Assembly: GCA_943331195.2 (NCBI GenBank)
Contig: CALQKQ020000007.1
Coordinates: 1 to 22,524, forward strand
Direction of reading: 5' to 3'
From: Akkermansia muciniphila
Lineage (GTDB): Bacteria > Verrucomicrobiota > Verrucomicrobiia > Verrucomicrobiales > V1-33
Length of the DNA stretch: 22,524 bases
Shown here: one piece after another, positions 16,514-22,524 of the stretch
How the letters are laid out: each line of letters starts with the position of its first letter
Position numbering within the stretch: the stretch's first letter is position 1
Translations under genes and position numbers: made by a program
Notes under the pieces: generated by a model
The model's input: only the letters and a program-made list of their open reading frames with translations
Told to the model about the DNA's origin: nothing
Database searches by the model: none

Positions 16514-16906
16514 ATGAAAATAGTTCTATCCCTCCTAACTACTGCTTCCCTGATGCTGTCTGCGCAAGCGGAAGGCCCTGATTTCGCCAAGGAAATCGCC
16601 CCGATCTTGGAAGCTTCCTGCGTGAAGTGCCACTGCGAAGCGAAAGCCAAAGGCAAGCTGCGCATGGACACCAAGGAGATGGCCCTCAAAGGCGGCAAGG
16701 ACGCCAAGTTGATCATCCCGGGCAAGTCCGCCGAGAGCGCCCTGATCAAGGTACTGCTGTTGGCCCCGGCGGAAGAAGAAGCGATGCCTCCCGAAGGCAA
16801 GGCACCCCGCCCGGATGCGGCCCAGATTGAGCTGCTGAAAAAGTGGGTCGATGGCGGCGCGGTCTGGCCCGATGGGGTGACGCTGAAAGTCCCTGCCACC
16901 AAATAA
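16514..16906 (+). CDS. Monoheme c-type cytochrome, Planctomycete type (PSCyt1-like)
   Basis: The 130-residue secreted protein has a signal peptide (1-19, Ser-Ala-Gln-Ala) and the family opening FAKEIAPILEASCVKCH, with heme site Cys-Val-Lys-Cys-His at about 36-40. GKLRMDTKEMALKGG, a Lys-Ser-Ala-Glu-Ser-Ala-Leu-Ile turn, the MPPEGKAPRP stretch (Met as likely distal heme ligand) and a closing helix LLKKWVDGGAVWPDG follow. This matches the short cytochrome c domain often fused to large PVC-type proteins but found alone here, so it is a soluble periplasmic electron carrier by inference. It may serve the diheme protein upstream. It converges on the DUF4105 gene. Confidence 0.9.
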   Translation: MKIVLSLLTTASLMLSAQAEGPDFAKEIAPILEASCVKCHCEAKAKGKLRMDTKEMALKGGKDAKLIIPGKSAESALIKVLLLAPAEEEAMPPEGKAPRPDAAQIELLKKWVDGGAVWPDGVTLKVPATK

Positions 16907-16925
16907 GGGCGCGGACGCTGGTTTT

Positions 16926-16967
16926 CCCCTGGCTGGGCATCTGGAGATTTCCGGAGCCCGGCAGGGG
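16926..16967. terminator. Imperfect hairpin between convergent genes
   Basis: CCCCTG (16926-16931) pairs with CAGGGG (16962-16967); GGG/CCC and an inner CTGGA/TCCGG with a GATT loop extend it. No U-tract flanks it on either strand. The place, between the ends of two convergent genes, suits a bidirectional stop. Confidence 0.35.
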
Positions 16968-16981
16968 CGGCCAACAATAAA

Positions 16982-18025
16982 CTATGGAGTTAGGGGGTTA
17001 GGGAGGGGAAGGGCCTGGCGGATGCGGGCGGAGAAGGAGGGGTCTTGATCGGAGGCCTGGGCGGCGGGGTTGATGAGGGAGCGGGCGCGGAGTTCGGGGA
17101 AGGGGAGGGAGGTATTAAGGGCGCCAATCAGATAGGCGTAGGCGTCGATATAGCCGTTGAGGAGCATGCGGATATCAAAGGGGCGGGGGCGACCGTCTTC
17201 GCGGATGTGGCGGATGATGTTGACGGTGCAGTTGTTGCTGAGGAGGTGGTAGAATTCGGGATGTTCCGCTAGGCGGTTGATTTTTTCGAGGTAGGAGAGG
17301 AAGAGGCGGCGGGCGGCTTCTGGGGGGGAATTGGTGCGGTAGAGGTAGACGCTTTCGCGGCGGAACTGGGTGCGGAGGCGGATGAGGTCGCGTTCATCGG
17401 CGACGACGTAGATGAGTTCGTATTGTTTGAAGAGGGAGGCTAGGGGGGAGTAGGTTTGGCCGACGGTGGGGCGGGTCTCGATGGAGATGCAGACGGGCGG
17501 GGCGTTGTCGAAATTGAAGCTGACGAAGGTGTGGGCCACGGGGCCGGGCATCCAATAGGAGACGAGGAAGTCGAGGGATTGGAGGTGGGAGAGGCGGACT
17601 TCGCGGTCTTCGTAGTGCGGGGTGAAGTCGGTGGCGGTGTGGTAGTCGAAGTGGCGCACGTGGCGGAGTTGGATGCGGTCGCCGTCGCCGTCGATGTGGG
17701 CTTGGGGCAAGGTGGCGACTTCGGGGCGCCAGGGGCGGTGCTGGGAGGGCTGGAGTTGGGCCCAGGCGAGCAGGAGGGCGAGGAAGGCGGCGGCGAAGGC
17801 GAGGAAGGCGCGGCGGTCGGCGCGGATCCAGAGGGCCCAGATGGCGAAGGCGGCAAAAGCGAGGGCGAGGCTGGTGCGGAGGGCGGGGCTGGGGAGCGGG
17901 GAGTAATAGAGGGCGAGGGAGGCCCAGGCGATGGCGAGGAATTGGCAGAGGCCGCCGAGGGCTTGGAGGAGGCGGCGGAAACAGCGGAGCGCCCAGAGGC
18001 GGGCGGGGGCGGGAGGCGTTTTCAT
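16982..18025 (-). CDS. DUF4105 / Lnb N-terminal-like membrane protein
   Basis: The 347-residue product opens with a basic end and three hydrophobic helices (about 24-41, 47-65, 71-88). An extracytoplasmic domain follows with the DUF4105 pattern: IDGDGDRIQLRHVRHFDYHT, HTFVSFNFDN (His and Asn in conserved places), ISIETRPTVGQTYSPLASLF, YELIYVVADERDLIRLRTQF, and HLLSNNCTVNIIRHI with a conserved Cys. The Asn-Asn-Cys and His positions suggest a cysteine-centred active site related to Lnb-type lipoprotein transacylases; this is family-level inference. It follows trpG by 42 bases and probably ends the tatA-EEP-trpG run. The ATG at 18025 fits the basic start before helix 1. Confidence 0.85.
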   Translation of the reverse strand: MKTPPAPARLWALRCFRRLLQALGGLCQFLAIAWASLALYYSPLPSPALRTSLALAFAAFAIWALWIRADRRAFLAFAAAFLALLLAWAQLQPSQHRPWRPEVATLPQAHIDGDGDRIQLRHVRHFDYHTATDFTPHYEDREVRLSHLQSLDFLVSYWMPGPVAHTFVSFNFDNAPPVCISIETRPTVGQTYSPLASLFKQYELIYVVADERDLIRLRTQFRRESVYLYRTNSPPEAARRLFLSYLEKINRLAEHPEFYHLLSNNCTVNIIRHIREDGRPRPFDIRMLLNGYIDAYAYLIGALNTSLPFPELRARSLINPAAQASDQDPSFSARIRQALPLPNPLTP

Positions 18026-18067
18026 GGCGGGCCGCAGCGGCTGCGGGGACTCGCGGCTGGGGCGGGC

Positions 18068-18631
18068 TTAGAGTTCCAGGAAATTTTTGAGGAGCTGTTT
18101 GCCTTCGACGGTGAGGATGGACTCGGGATGGAATTGGACGCCGTGGAGGGGATAGGAGCGGTGGCGCAGGCCCATGATTTCTTTTTCGGCGGTTTCGGCG
18201 CTGATGATCAAGTCGGCGGGCAGGGTGTCCCGCTTGACGATGAGGGAGTGATAGCGGGTGGCCTCGAAGGGTTGGCTGAGGCCGCGGAAGACGCCGAGGC
18301 CGTCGTGGTGGATGAGGGAGGTTTTGCCGTGCATGAGGCGGTCGGCGCGGACGACGTCGCCGCCAAAGACTTGGCCGAGGCACTGGTGGCCGAGGCAGAC
18401 GCCGAGGAGGGGAAGGTGGGGGGAGAAGCGGCGGATGACGTCGTTGCTGATGCCGGCTTCGGCGGGGGTGCAGGGGCCGGGGGAGATGCAGATGCGCTCG
18501 GGGGCGAGGCGGGCGATTTCCTCGATGGTGATTTCGTCGTTGCGTTTGACGAGGGGGGCGGCCCCCAGTTCGCCGAAGTACTGGACGAGGTTGTAGGTGA
18601 AGGAGTCGTAGTTGTCGATCACGAGGAGCAT
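18068..18631 (-). CDS. trpG: Anthranilate/aminodeoxychorismate synthase glutaminase subunit
   Basis: This 187-residue class I glutamine amidotransferase releases ammonia from glutamine for TrpE (tryptophan) or PabB (folate). The start MLLVIDNYDSFTYNLVQYF is diagnostic of the TrpG/PabA group; the oxyanion loop is SPGPCTPAEAG (50-60), the nucleophile is Cys79 in LGVCLGHQ, and the His168/Glu170 pair lies in FHPES (167-171). The RYHSLIV motif is also present. It is complete and of usual length. No trpE or pabB partner is in the window, so trpG versus pabA cannot be settled; a folC gene 11 kb away is no evidence either way. Confidence 0.94.
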   Translation of the reverse strand: MLLVIDNYDSFTYNLVQYFGELGAAPLVKRNDEITIEEIARLAPERICISPGPCTPAEAGISNDVIRRFSPHLPLLGVCLGHQCLGQVFGGDVVRADRLMHGKTSLIHHDGLGVFRGLSQPFEATRYHSLIVKRDTLPADLIISAETAEKEIMGLRHRSYPLHGVQFHPESILTVEGKQLLKNFLEL

Positions 18632-18668
18632 AAGCCGTGGCGGAAGGGGGAAAAAGGAGGGAGAAAAA

Positions 18669-19790
18669 TTAGGGAGGGGCAGGAGGGGAGGCGGAGCGGG
18701 GGCGGCGGGCGGTGTCTTCGGCCTGGATGAGGGCGGTGACGGGGCGGTGGTCGCTGGCTTGGAACCAGTCCTTGCCGCTGTAGAGGAAGGCTTGGTCTTG
18801 CGGTACTTCCGGCAGGAGCGGCGCGGATGCCAGCAGAAAGTCGATGCGAGAATAGGCGTCGGCCTGGGGAAAATAGTAGGTCCAGCGCTCTCCGGAGGGG
18901 TCGGCGGCGGGGATGTCGGTGAGGAACCCTGGGGTGCCGCGGAGGCCTTTGAGGGCGCGGAGGGGGGGCTGATCGCGGGAGTCGTTGAAGTCGCCGTAGA
19001 CGAGGAGGTTGGTGGCGGGGGCGCGGGCGAGGATGCCGTCGAGGTGTTGGCGGAGGAGGTGGGCTTCGTTGCGGCGCATCAGGGCCTGATCGGCTTCGGG
19101 GACGTCGCGAGGGGAGTTGAGGTGGGCCCCGACGAGGCGAAGGGAGTAGGTGGGGGTGACGGCCACGGTGGCGTCGAGGAAGCCGCGCTGCACGGGGAAT
19201 TGGCGATCGTCGAGAAGGTAGCGGAGCTGGGTGACGGGTTGGCGGGCGCTGAGGGGGAAGCGGCTGAGGAGGGCGAGGTGGCGGTCGGGGTCGTTGGCGG
19301 CGACGAGTTCGGAGTGGGGGAGGGGGAGGCCGGCGTCGTGGAGGGCTTGCTGGAGGAGGGCGAGGTCGGCGGCGGAGCCCATTTCGCAGACGCCGAGGAT
19401 GTCGGGGCGGATCTGGAGGAGGATGGAGACGATGGCCCGGCGCTCGGCGGCGGGTTTGGCGGCCCCGGGCTGGCCGGAGGCGGGGGGAGAGTGCCGGTAG
19501 TTGCGCAGGTTCCAGGCGGTGAAGCGGAGGGTGGGCGCGGGCTGGGCGGGCAGCGGGGCAGGCAGCGCGACAAGCAAAGAGGCGGCCCAAAGACCGCCTC
19601 TGGCGAAGCCACAAGAGGTGGGGGGGCGGCCTGGGCGGCCTGATGGACGGCCTGGACCTGATGGACGGGATGGACGGGATGGACCAGGGTGGCCAGATGG
19701 GCCCTCGGGGAGGGAGGGGTTAGCCGATTTTATTTTTGTCGTTCTTTTCGTCTTCCACGGTGGCGCGGTGGATTTCCTGTTCGAATTCAT
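18669..19790 (-). CDS. Secreted endonuclease/exonuclease/phosphatase-family protein (5' end uncertain)
   Basis: The catalytic domain (about 87-357 of the 373-residue open frame) has the EEP fold marks: AWNLRNY with Asn94, CEMGS with metal ligand Glu136, GAHLNS with His223, YGDFNDS with Asp267/Asn269, SRIDFLLAS, and ASDHRPV with Asp347/His348. Relatives cleave phosphodiesters of nucleic acids or lipids; the substrate is unknown. A secretion signal LWAASLLVALPAPLPAQP (67-84) precedes the domain. The start is a problem: the only ATG in frame is 19790, which overlaps tatA by 71 bases and would add a Pro/Ser/Arg leader coded by a minisatellite; the sole alternative is TTG 19577, inside the hydrophobic stretch. 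The 5' boundary given is the longest open frame. It lies between tatA and trpG. Confidence 0.8.
   Translation of the reverse strand: MNSNRKSTAPPWKTKRTTKIKSANPSLPEGPSGHPGPSRPSRPSGPGRPSGRPGRPPTSCGFARGGLWAASLLVALPAPLPAQPAPTLRFTAWNLRNYRHSPPASGQPGAAKPAAERRAIVSILLQIRPDILGVCEMGSAADLALLQQALHDAGLPLPHSELVAANDPDRHLALLSRFPLSARQPVTQLRYLLDDRQFPVQRGFLDATVAVTPTYSLRLVGAHLNSPRDVPEADQALMRRNEAHLLRQHLDGILARAPATNLLVYGDFNDSRDQPPLRALKGLRGTPGFLTDIPAADPSGERWTYYFPQADAYSRIDFLLASAPLLPEVPQDQAFLYSGKDWFQASDHRPVTALIQAEDTARRPRSASPPAPP
19578..19601 (-). other. Hairpin inside the 5' part of the EEP frame
   Basis: AGAGGCGG (19578-19585) pairs perfectly with CCGCCTCT (19594-19601) around an 8-base loop. On the minus strand it is followed by TTGCTTG. 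It looks like a weak terminator or attenuator for the upstream tatA transcript but lies within the secretion-signal codons of the EEP frame. Confidence 0.4.
19642..19686. repeat. 9-bp minisatellite, about five units (GATGGACGG)
   Basis: Units run 19642-19650, 19651-19659 (degenerate), 19660-19668, 19669-19677 and 19678-19686 (last unit partial). It lies between the tatA stop and the EEP domain. The unit length is a multiple of three and reads as a Pro/Ser/Arg/Gly repeat on the minus strand. Confidence 0.75.
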
Positions 19791-19944
19791 TGCGGGCTTT
19801 TTTGAATTCTCCCATACTTTTGCCGAGTCCGCGGGCGAATTCTGGCAATTTCTTGGCTCCGAAGAGAAGCAGCACCAGGGCGCCGATCATAAACATCTCA
19901 GGGCCGCCGAGAGGGCCAAGGGCGAAGAAGGAGGGAAGGGTCAT
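19720..19944 (-). CDS. tatA: Twin-arginine translocase subunit TatA/TatE family
   Basis: This 74-residue protein has a short N-terminal segment, one membrane helix (about 16-28), a Phe-Gly hinge (28-29), and the amphipathic helix KKLPEFARGLGKSMGEFKKA (31-50), then an acidic/basic tail. These are the TatA/TatB marks; the helix sequence favours TatA. TatA forms the pore that exports folded proteins with TatC. The start is ATG 19944; a GTG at 20010 would add 22 Pro/Arg-rich residues and is rejected. No tatC lies in the window. The EEP frame begins within or just after this gene. Confidence 0.93.
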   Translation of the reverse strand: MTLPSFFALGPLGGPEMFMIGALVLLLFGAKKLPEFARGLGKSMGEFKKARNEFEQEIHRATVEDEKNDKNKIG

Positions 19945-20183
19945 GATTGGGGGAGGGTAAGGGCGGCGCGAGGCGGGTGCAAAAGGAAGTTTCGGCAAGC
20001 GCGGCCGCACGGGAGGCAGAAGTCTCCTTGGTTGCAGCGAAACGATGGGGGCTGGTTGTCTCTTTCATTGCGGCGGGGGCCGGGGGAGGGGCGCTTATGA
20101 TGGTCTTTTAACGAATTGCAAAAATTCCAGTTGTCCTGATCGGGAAGGCATGCGAGTCAGGCTTTCGCTTTTTTGGCGTTTTT

Positions 20184-20268
20184 GCTCACGTGGCGGAATT
20201 GGTAGACGCGTATGATTCAGGATCATATAGGTAATTCTGTGGAGGTTCGAGTCCTCTCGTGAGCACCA
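20184..20268 (+). tRNA. tRNA-Leu (anticodon CAG), CCA encoded
   Basis: The acceptor arms GCTCACG (20184-20190) and CGTGAGC (20258-20264) pair fully, followed by discriminator A and encoded CCA (20266-20268). The D arm has GGCGGAATTGGTAGACGC, the anticodon stem TATGA/TCATA encloses TTCAGGA with anticodon CAG at 20218-20220, a 13-base variable arm follows, and the T arm has GGTTCGAGTCC. The long variable arm and the D-arm sequence are those of class II leucine tRNA reading CUG codons. A weak 4-bp stem with a T-run (20288-20309) follows and may end the transcript before ubiE. Confidence 0.97.
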
Positions 20269-20313
20269 TTTCACCGGGTTCGGCAGGGCGCAGGGGGCGC
20301 TTCTTTTTTGCTC

Positions 20314-21018
20314 ATGCAGGACCCGGTTTTCGTCAAAGACGCCTTCGCTAAGATTGCGCGGCGCTACATGCTTACGAATCACGTGCTGTCGCTGGGCACG
20401 GACATCCTGTGGCGGCGGCGGGTGGCGCGGCGGGTGGCGGAGCTGCAGCCGAAGGCGCTGTTGGATGTGGCCACAGGCACGGGGGACTTGGCGGAGGCGA
20501 TTTTTGCGGTGGTGGGGTCGAGCTGCGCCATCACGGGGGCGGATTTCAGTGCTCCGATGTTGGGGGTGGCGCAGGCGCGCTCGTTTCCGGCGGAGTGGTT
20601 GGTGGCGGACGCCTTGGCGCTGCCGTTTGCGGAGGCTTCGTTTGATGTGGTCACGGTGGCTTTTGGGCTGCGCAATATGGCGGATTGGCCCCGGGCGATC
20701 CAGGAGATGGCGCGGGTGCTCCGGCCGGGCGGGCATTTGGTGGTGCTGGATTTTTCGCTGCCGACCTTGCCCGGGCTGCGCGGGGCGTATCGGTTTTACT
20801 TGCACCGGGTGCTGCCTTGGCTGGCGGGTTGGCTCACGGGCCAGCGCGCGGCTTATCAATATCTTTCGGGGACGATTGAGCGTTTCCCGAGCGGAGCGGC
20901 CATGGGGGAACTGCTCCAGGCAAACGGCTTTGCTCGGAGCGAGGCTACGCCCTTGAGCGGGGGGATCGCTTCGATTTATGTGGCGGGTAAGGCGGTGGGG
21001 TTAGGTGATGGGAGGTGA
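20314..21018 (+). CDS. ubiE: Ubiquinone/menaquinone C-methyltransferase
   Basis: This 234-residue SAM-dependent enzyme methylates demethylmenaquinone (or the ubiquinone precursor) in quinone synthesis; in Verrucomicrobia the menaquinone role (menG) is more likely, an inference. The UbiE signatures are clear: RYMLTNHVLSLGTDILWRRR near the start, SAM motif I LLDVATGTGDLAE, ADFSAPML, DVVTVAFGLRNMADW, and RVLRPGGHLVVLDFSLP. The ATG at 20314 is preferred over TTG 20308 two codons earlier. The last residues (Gly-Asp-Gly-Arg) and the stop codon are formed by the first units of a tandem repeat, so the C-terminus may have been set by repeat slippage. Confidence 0.95.
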   Translation: MQDPVFVKDAFAKIARRYMLTNHVLSLGTDILWRRRVARRVAELQPKALLDVATGTGDLAEAIFAVVGSSCAITGADFSAPMLGVAQARSFPAEWLVADALALPFAEASFDVVTVAFGLRNMADWPRAIQEMARVLRPGGHLVVLDFSLPTLPGLRGAYRFYLHRVLPWLAGWLTGQRAAYQYLSGTIERFPSGAAMGELLQANGFARSEATPLSGGIASIYVAGKAVGLGDGR

Positions 21019-21060
21019 TGGGAGGTGATGGGATGGGAGGTGATGGGATGGTGATGGGAG
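21003..21060. repeat. 10-bp minisatellite (AGGTGATGGG) at the ubiE stop
   Basis: Three perfect head-to-tail units (21003-21032), ATGGG, a fourth full unit (21038-21047) and partial units to 21060. The ubiE stop codon lies in the second unit. Confidence 0.9.
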
Positions 21061-21066
21061 GGCGTG

Positions 21067-21096
21067 AAAAAGCCGACATCCCGGAGGATGTCGGCT
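21067..21096 (-). terminator. Rho-independent terminator of ahcY
   Basis: A 10-bp perfect stem, AGCCGACATC (21071-21080) with GATGTCGGCT (21087-21096), has a six-base loop and on the minus strand runs into TTTTT followed by CAC. It begins 31 bases after the ahcY stop. This is the clearest intrinsic terminator in the window. Confidence 0.93.
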
Positions 21097-21126
21097 GGGG
21101 GGAGCGGGCGAGGGGCCCGGGTTTGG

Positions 21127-22524
21127 CTAGTAGCGGTAGTGTTCGGCTTTGTAGGGGCCTGCTTTGTCTACGCCGAGGTAGGCGGCTTGGTCGTCGCTGA
21201 GGACGGTGAGCTTGACGCCGATTTTTTCGAGGTGGAGGCGAGCGACTTCTTCGTCGAGTTCCTTGGAGAGGCGGTAGACGCCTGGTTGGTAGGAATCCTT
21301 TTTGTTCCAGAGGTCGAGTTGGGCGAGGGCTTGGTTGGTGAAGCTGGCGCTCATGACGAAGGCGGGGTGGCCGGTGGCGCAGCCGAGGTTCATGAGGCGG
21401 CCTTCGGCGAGCATGTAGATGCTGCGGTCGCCGGGGACGTCGTAGCGATCGTACTGGGGTTTGATGTTGATGCGGGTGACGCCCTTTTCGTTGTTGAGCT
21501 TGTCGACTTGGATTTCGTTATCGAAGTGGCCGATGTTGCAGACGATGGCCTGATCCTTCATGTTGAGCATGTGTTTCAGGGTGATGACGTCCTTGTTGCC
21601 GGTGGTGGTGACGTAGATGTCGGCGATGCCGAGGGTGTCTTCGACGGTTTTGACTTCGAAGCCTTCCATGGCGGCCTGGAGGGCGTTGATGGGGTCGATT
21701 TCGGTGACGATGACGCGAGCGCCGAAGCCGCGGAGGGAGTGGGCGGAGCCTTTGCCGACGTCGCCGTAGCCGCAGACGCAGGCGACTTTGCCGGCGATCA
21801 TGACGTCGGTGGCGCGCTTGAGGCCGTCGGCGCAGGATTCGCGGCAGCCGTAGAGGTTATCGAATTTGGATTTGGTGACGGAGTCGTTGACGTTGATGGC
21901 GGGGACGAGGAGTTGGCCGGCCTCCATCATTTGGTAGAGGCGGTGGACGCCGGTGGTGGTTTCTTCGGAGACGCCCTTCCAGTCCTTGACGATGTCGTGG
22001 AAGATGGTGGGTTGTTCGGCGTGGACCTTTTTGAGGAGGTCTTTGATGACTTGTTCTTCGTGGTTGCCGCTGGGGGAGTTCACCCAGTCGCTGCCGTTTT
22101 CGAGTTCGAAGCCTTTGTGGATGAAGAGGGTGGCGTCGCCGCCGTCGTCGATGATGAGTTGGGGTCCGGGGGCGTCGACGTGGCAGATGGCCTTCCAGGT
22201 GCAGTCCCAGTATTCTTCGAGGGACTCGCCTTTCCAGGCGAAGACGGGGATGCCGGCGGCGGCGATGGCGGCGGCGGCGTGGTCTTGGGTGGAGAAGATG
22301 TTACAGGAAGCCCAGCGGACCGTGGCGCCGAGTTCGACCATGGTTTCGATGAGAACGGCGGTTTCGATGGTCATGTGGAGGCTGCCGGTGACGCGGACGC
22401 CTTGGAGGGGCTTGTCTTCGCCGTATTTGGCGCGGATGGCCATGAGGCCGGGCATTTCGTGCTCGGCGATGTCGAGGGTTTTGCGGCCCCAGGGGGCGAG
22501 GGAGATGTCGGCGACTTGGTAGTC
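21127..22524 (-). CDS. ahcY: Adenosylhomocysteinase (5' partial)
   Basis: The enzyme splits S-adenosylhomocysteine to adenosine and homocysteine with a bound NAD, clearing the product inhibitor of methyltransferases. The frame is open to the right edge and lacks only its first few codons: 465 residues are visible, starting DYQVADISLAPWGRKTLD. Motifs include GVRVTGSLHMTIETAVLIET, VFAWKGESLEEYWDC, the NAD loop CVCGYGDVGKG, VTEIDPINALQAAMEGF, VCNIGHFDNEIQ, GHPAFVMSASFTNQ and the C-terminal Tyr-Lys-Ala-Glu-His-Tyr-Arg-Tyr, which completes the partner NAD site in the tetramer. An SAH or SAM riboswitch, if present, would lie beyond the window edge. Confidence 0.97.
   Translation of the reverse strand, partial: DYQVADISLAPWGRKTLDIAEHEMPGLMAIRAKYGEDKPLQGVRVTGSLHMTIETAVLIETMVELGATVRWASCNIFSTQDHAAAAIAAAGIPVFAWKGESLEEYWDCTWKAICHVDAPGPQLIIDDGGDATLFIHKGFELENGSDWVNSPSGNHEEQVIKDLLKKVHAEQPTIFHDIVKDWKGVSEETTTGVHRLYQMMEAGQLLVPAINVNDSVTKSKFDNLYGCRESCADGLKRATDVMIAGKVACVCGYGDVGKGSAHSLRGFGARVIVTEIDPINALQAAMEGFEVKTVEDTLGIADIYVTTTGNKDVITLKHMLNMKDQAIVCNIGHFDNEIQVDKLNNEKGVTRINIKPQYDRYDVPGDRSIYMLAEGRLMNLGCATGHPAFVMSASFTNQALAQLDLWNKKDSYQPGVYRLSKELDEEVARLHLEKIGVKLTVLSDDQAAYLGVDKAGPYKAEHYRY

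Noticed and set aside
17456..18730. 424-residue Gly/Glu/Val-rich plus-strand frame
   Set aside because: It is antisense to the DUF4105 and trpG genes, which have clear motifs; the composition is the same as other antisense shadows here.
18612..19643. 343-residue plus-strand frame rich in Gly, Glu and Val
   Set aside because: Antisense to the EEP gene, whose catalytic residues are intact on the other strand.
20101..20183. AT-rich region beside the tRNA as an integration site
   Set aside because: No integrase, no repeated tRNA 3' end and no change of gene content nearby; a tRNA promoter is the simpler reading.
20095..20859. 254-residue minus-strand frame containing SREDSNLHR
   Set aside because: This stretch is the translated complement of the tRNA-Leu gene, a common false protein; the rest is antisense to ubiE.

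Overview
This is a GC-rich bacterial chromosome segment that most likely comes from a member of the Verrucomicrobiota (PVC superphylum). Four signs point there. A giant secreted beta-propeller/HEAT/CxxCH cytochrome of the PVC type lies at the left edge. There is a Planctomycete-type small cytochrome c. Two exosortase-sorted PEP-CTERM proteins are present. Shine-Dalgarno motifs are nearly absent: start codons are often preceded by A- or T-rich stretches instead. The assignment is by gene content only; no 16S or ribosomal gene is in the window.

Layout: (1) <1-2845, minus: PVC-type heme-binding protein, cut by the left edge. (2) 3119-5905, plus: a partner-switching regulatory pair, a STAS anti-sigma-factor antagonist followed by a membrane sensor that fuses a SpoIIE phosphatase to an RsbW-like kinase domain. 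(3) 7994-5925, minus: accD then folC, an acetyl-CoA carboxylase/folate pair, preceded on the same strand by a secreted alpha/beta hydrolase (8872-8138). (4) 8981-10779, plus: a small lipoprotein, an EamA-type exporter whose GTG start overlaps the lipoprotein stop, and a small membrane protein with an HPCxxC motif. (5) 11054-16906, plus: a His-rich outer-membrane-like protein, a beta-propeller/diheme peroxidase-like protein, two PEP-CTERM proteins and a monoheme cytochrome. Together with the HPCxxC protein this is the least explained part of the window and the best candidate for an undescribed envelope metal/redox system. (6) 19944-16982, minus: tatA, an endonuclease/exonuclease/phosphatase-family enzyme, trpG/pabA and a DUF4105-like membrane protein. 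(7) 20184-21018, plus: tRNA-Leu(CAG) and ubiE/menG. (8) 21127->22524, minus: ahcY (S-adenosylhomocysteine hydrolase), 5'-partial, with a clear intrinsic terminator.

No gene-free stretch exceeds 300 bases. The largest gaps are 2846-3118 (divergent promoter region; purine-rich on the plus strand, with an 11-mer GGTGAGGGCGA/G doublet at 2913-2934), 10780-11053 (upstream of the His-rich protein; a weak hairpin at 10800-10820 and an AT-rich patch around 10911-10927, no operator recognised) and 19945-20183 (between tatA and the tRNA; the AT-rich half at 20101-20183 probably holds the tRNA promoter, but no convincing -35/-10 pair was found). Two GATGG-core minisatellites occur, at 19642-19686 and 21003-21060. 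No CRISPR array, insertion sequence, integrase or rRNA was seen.
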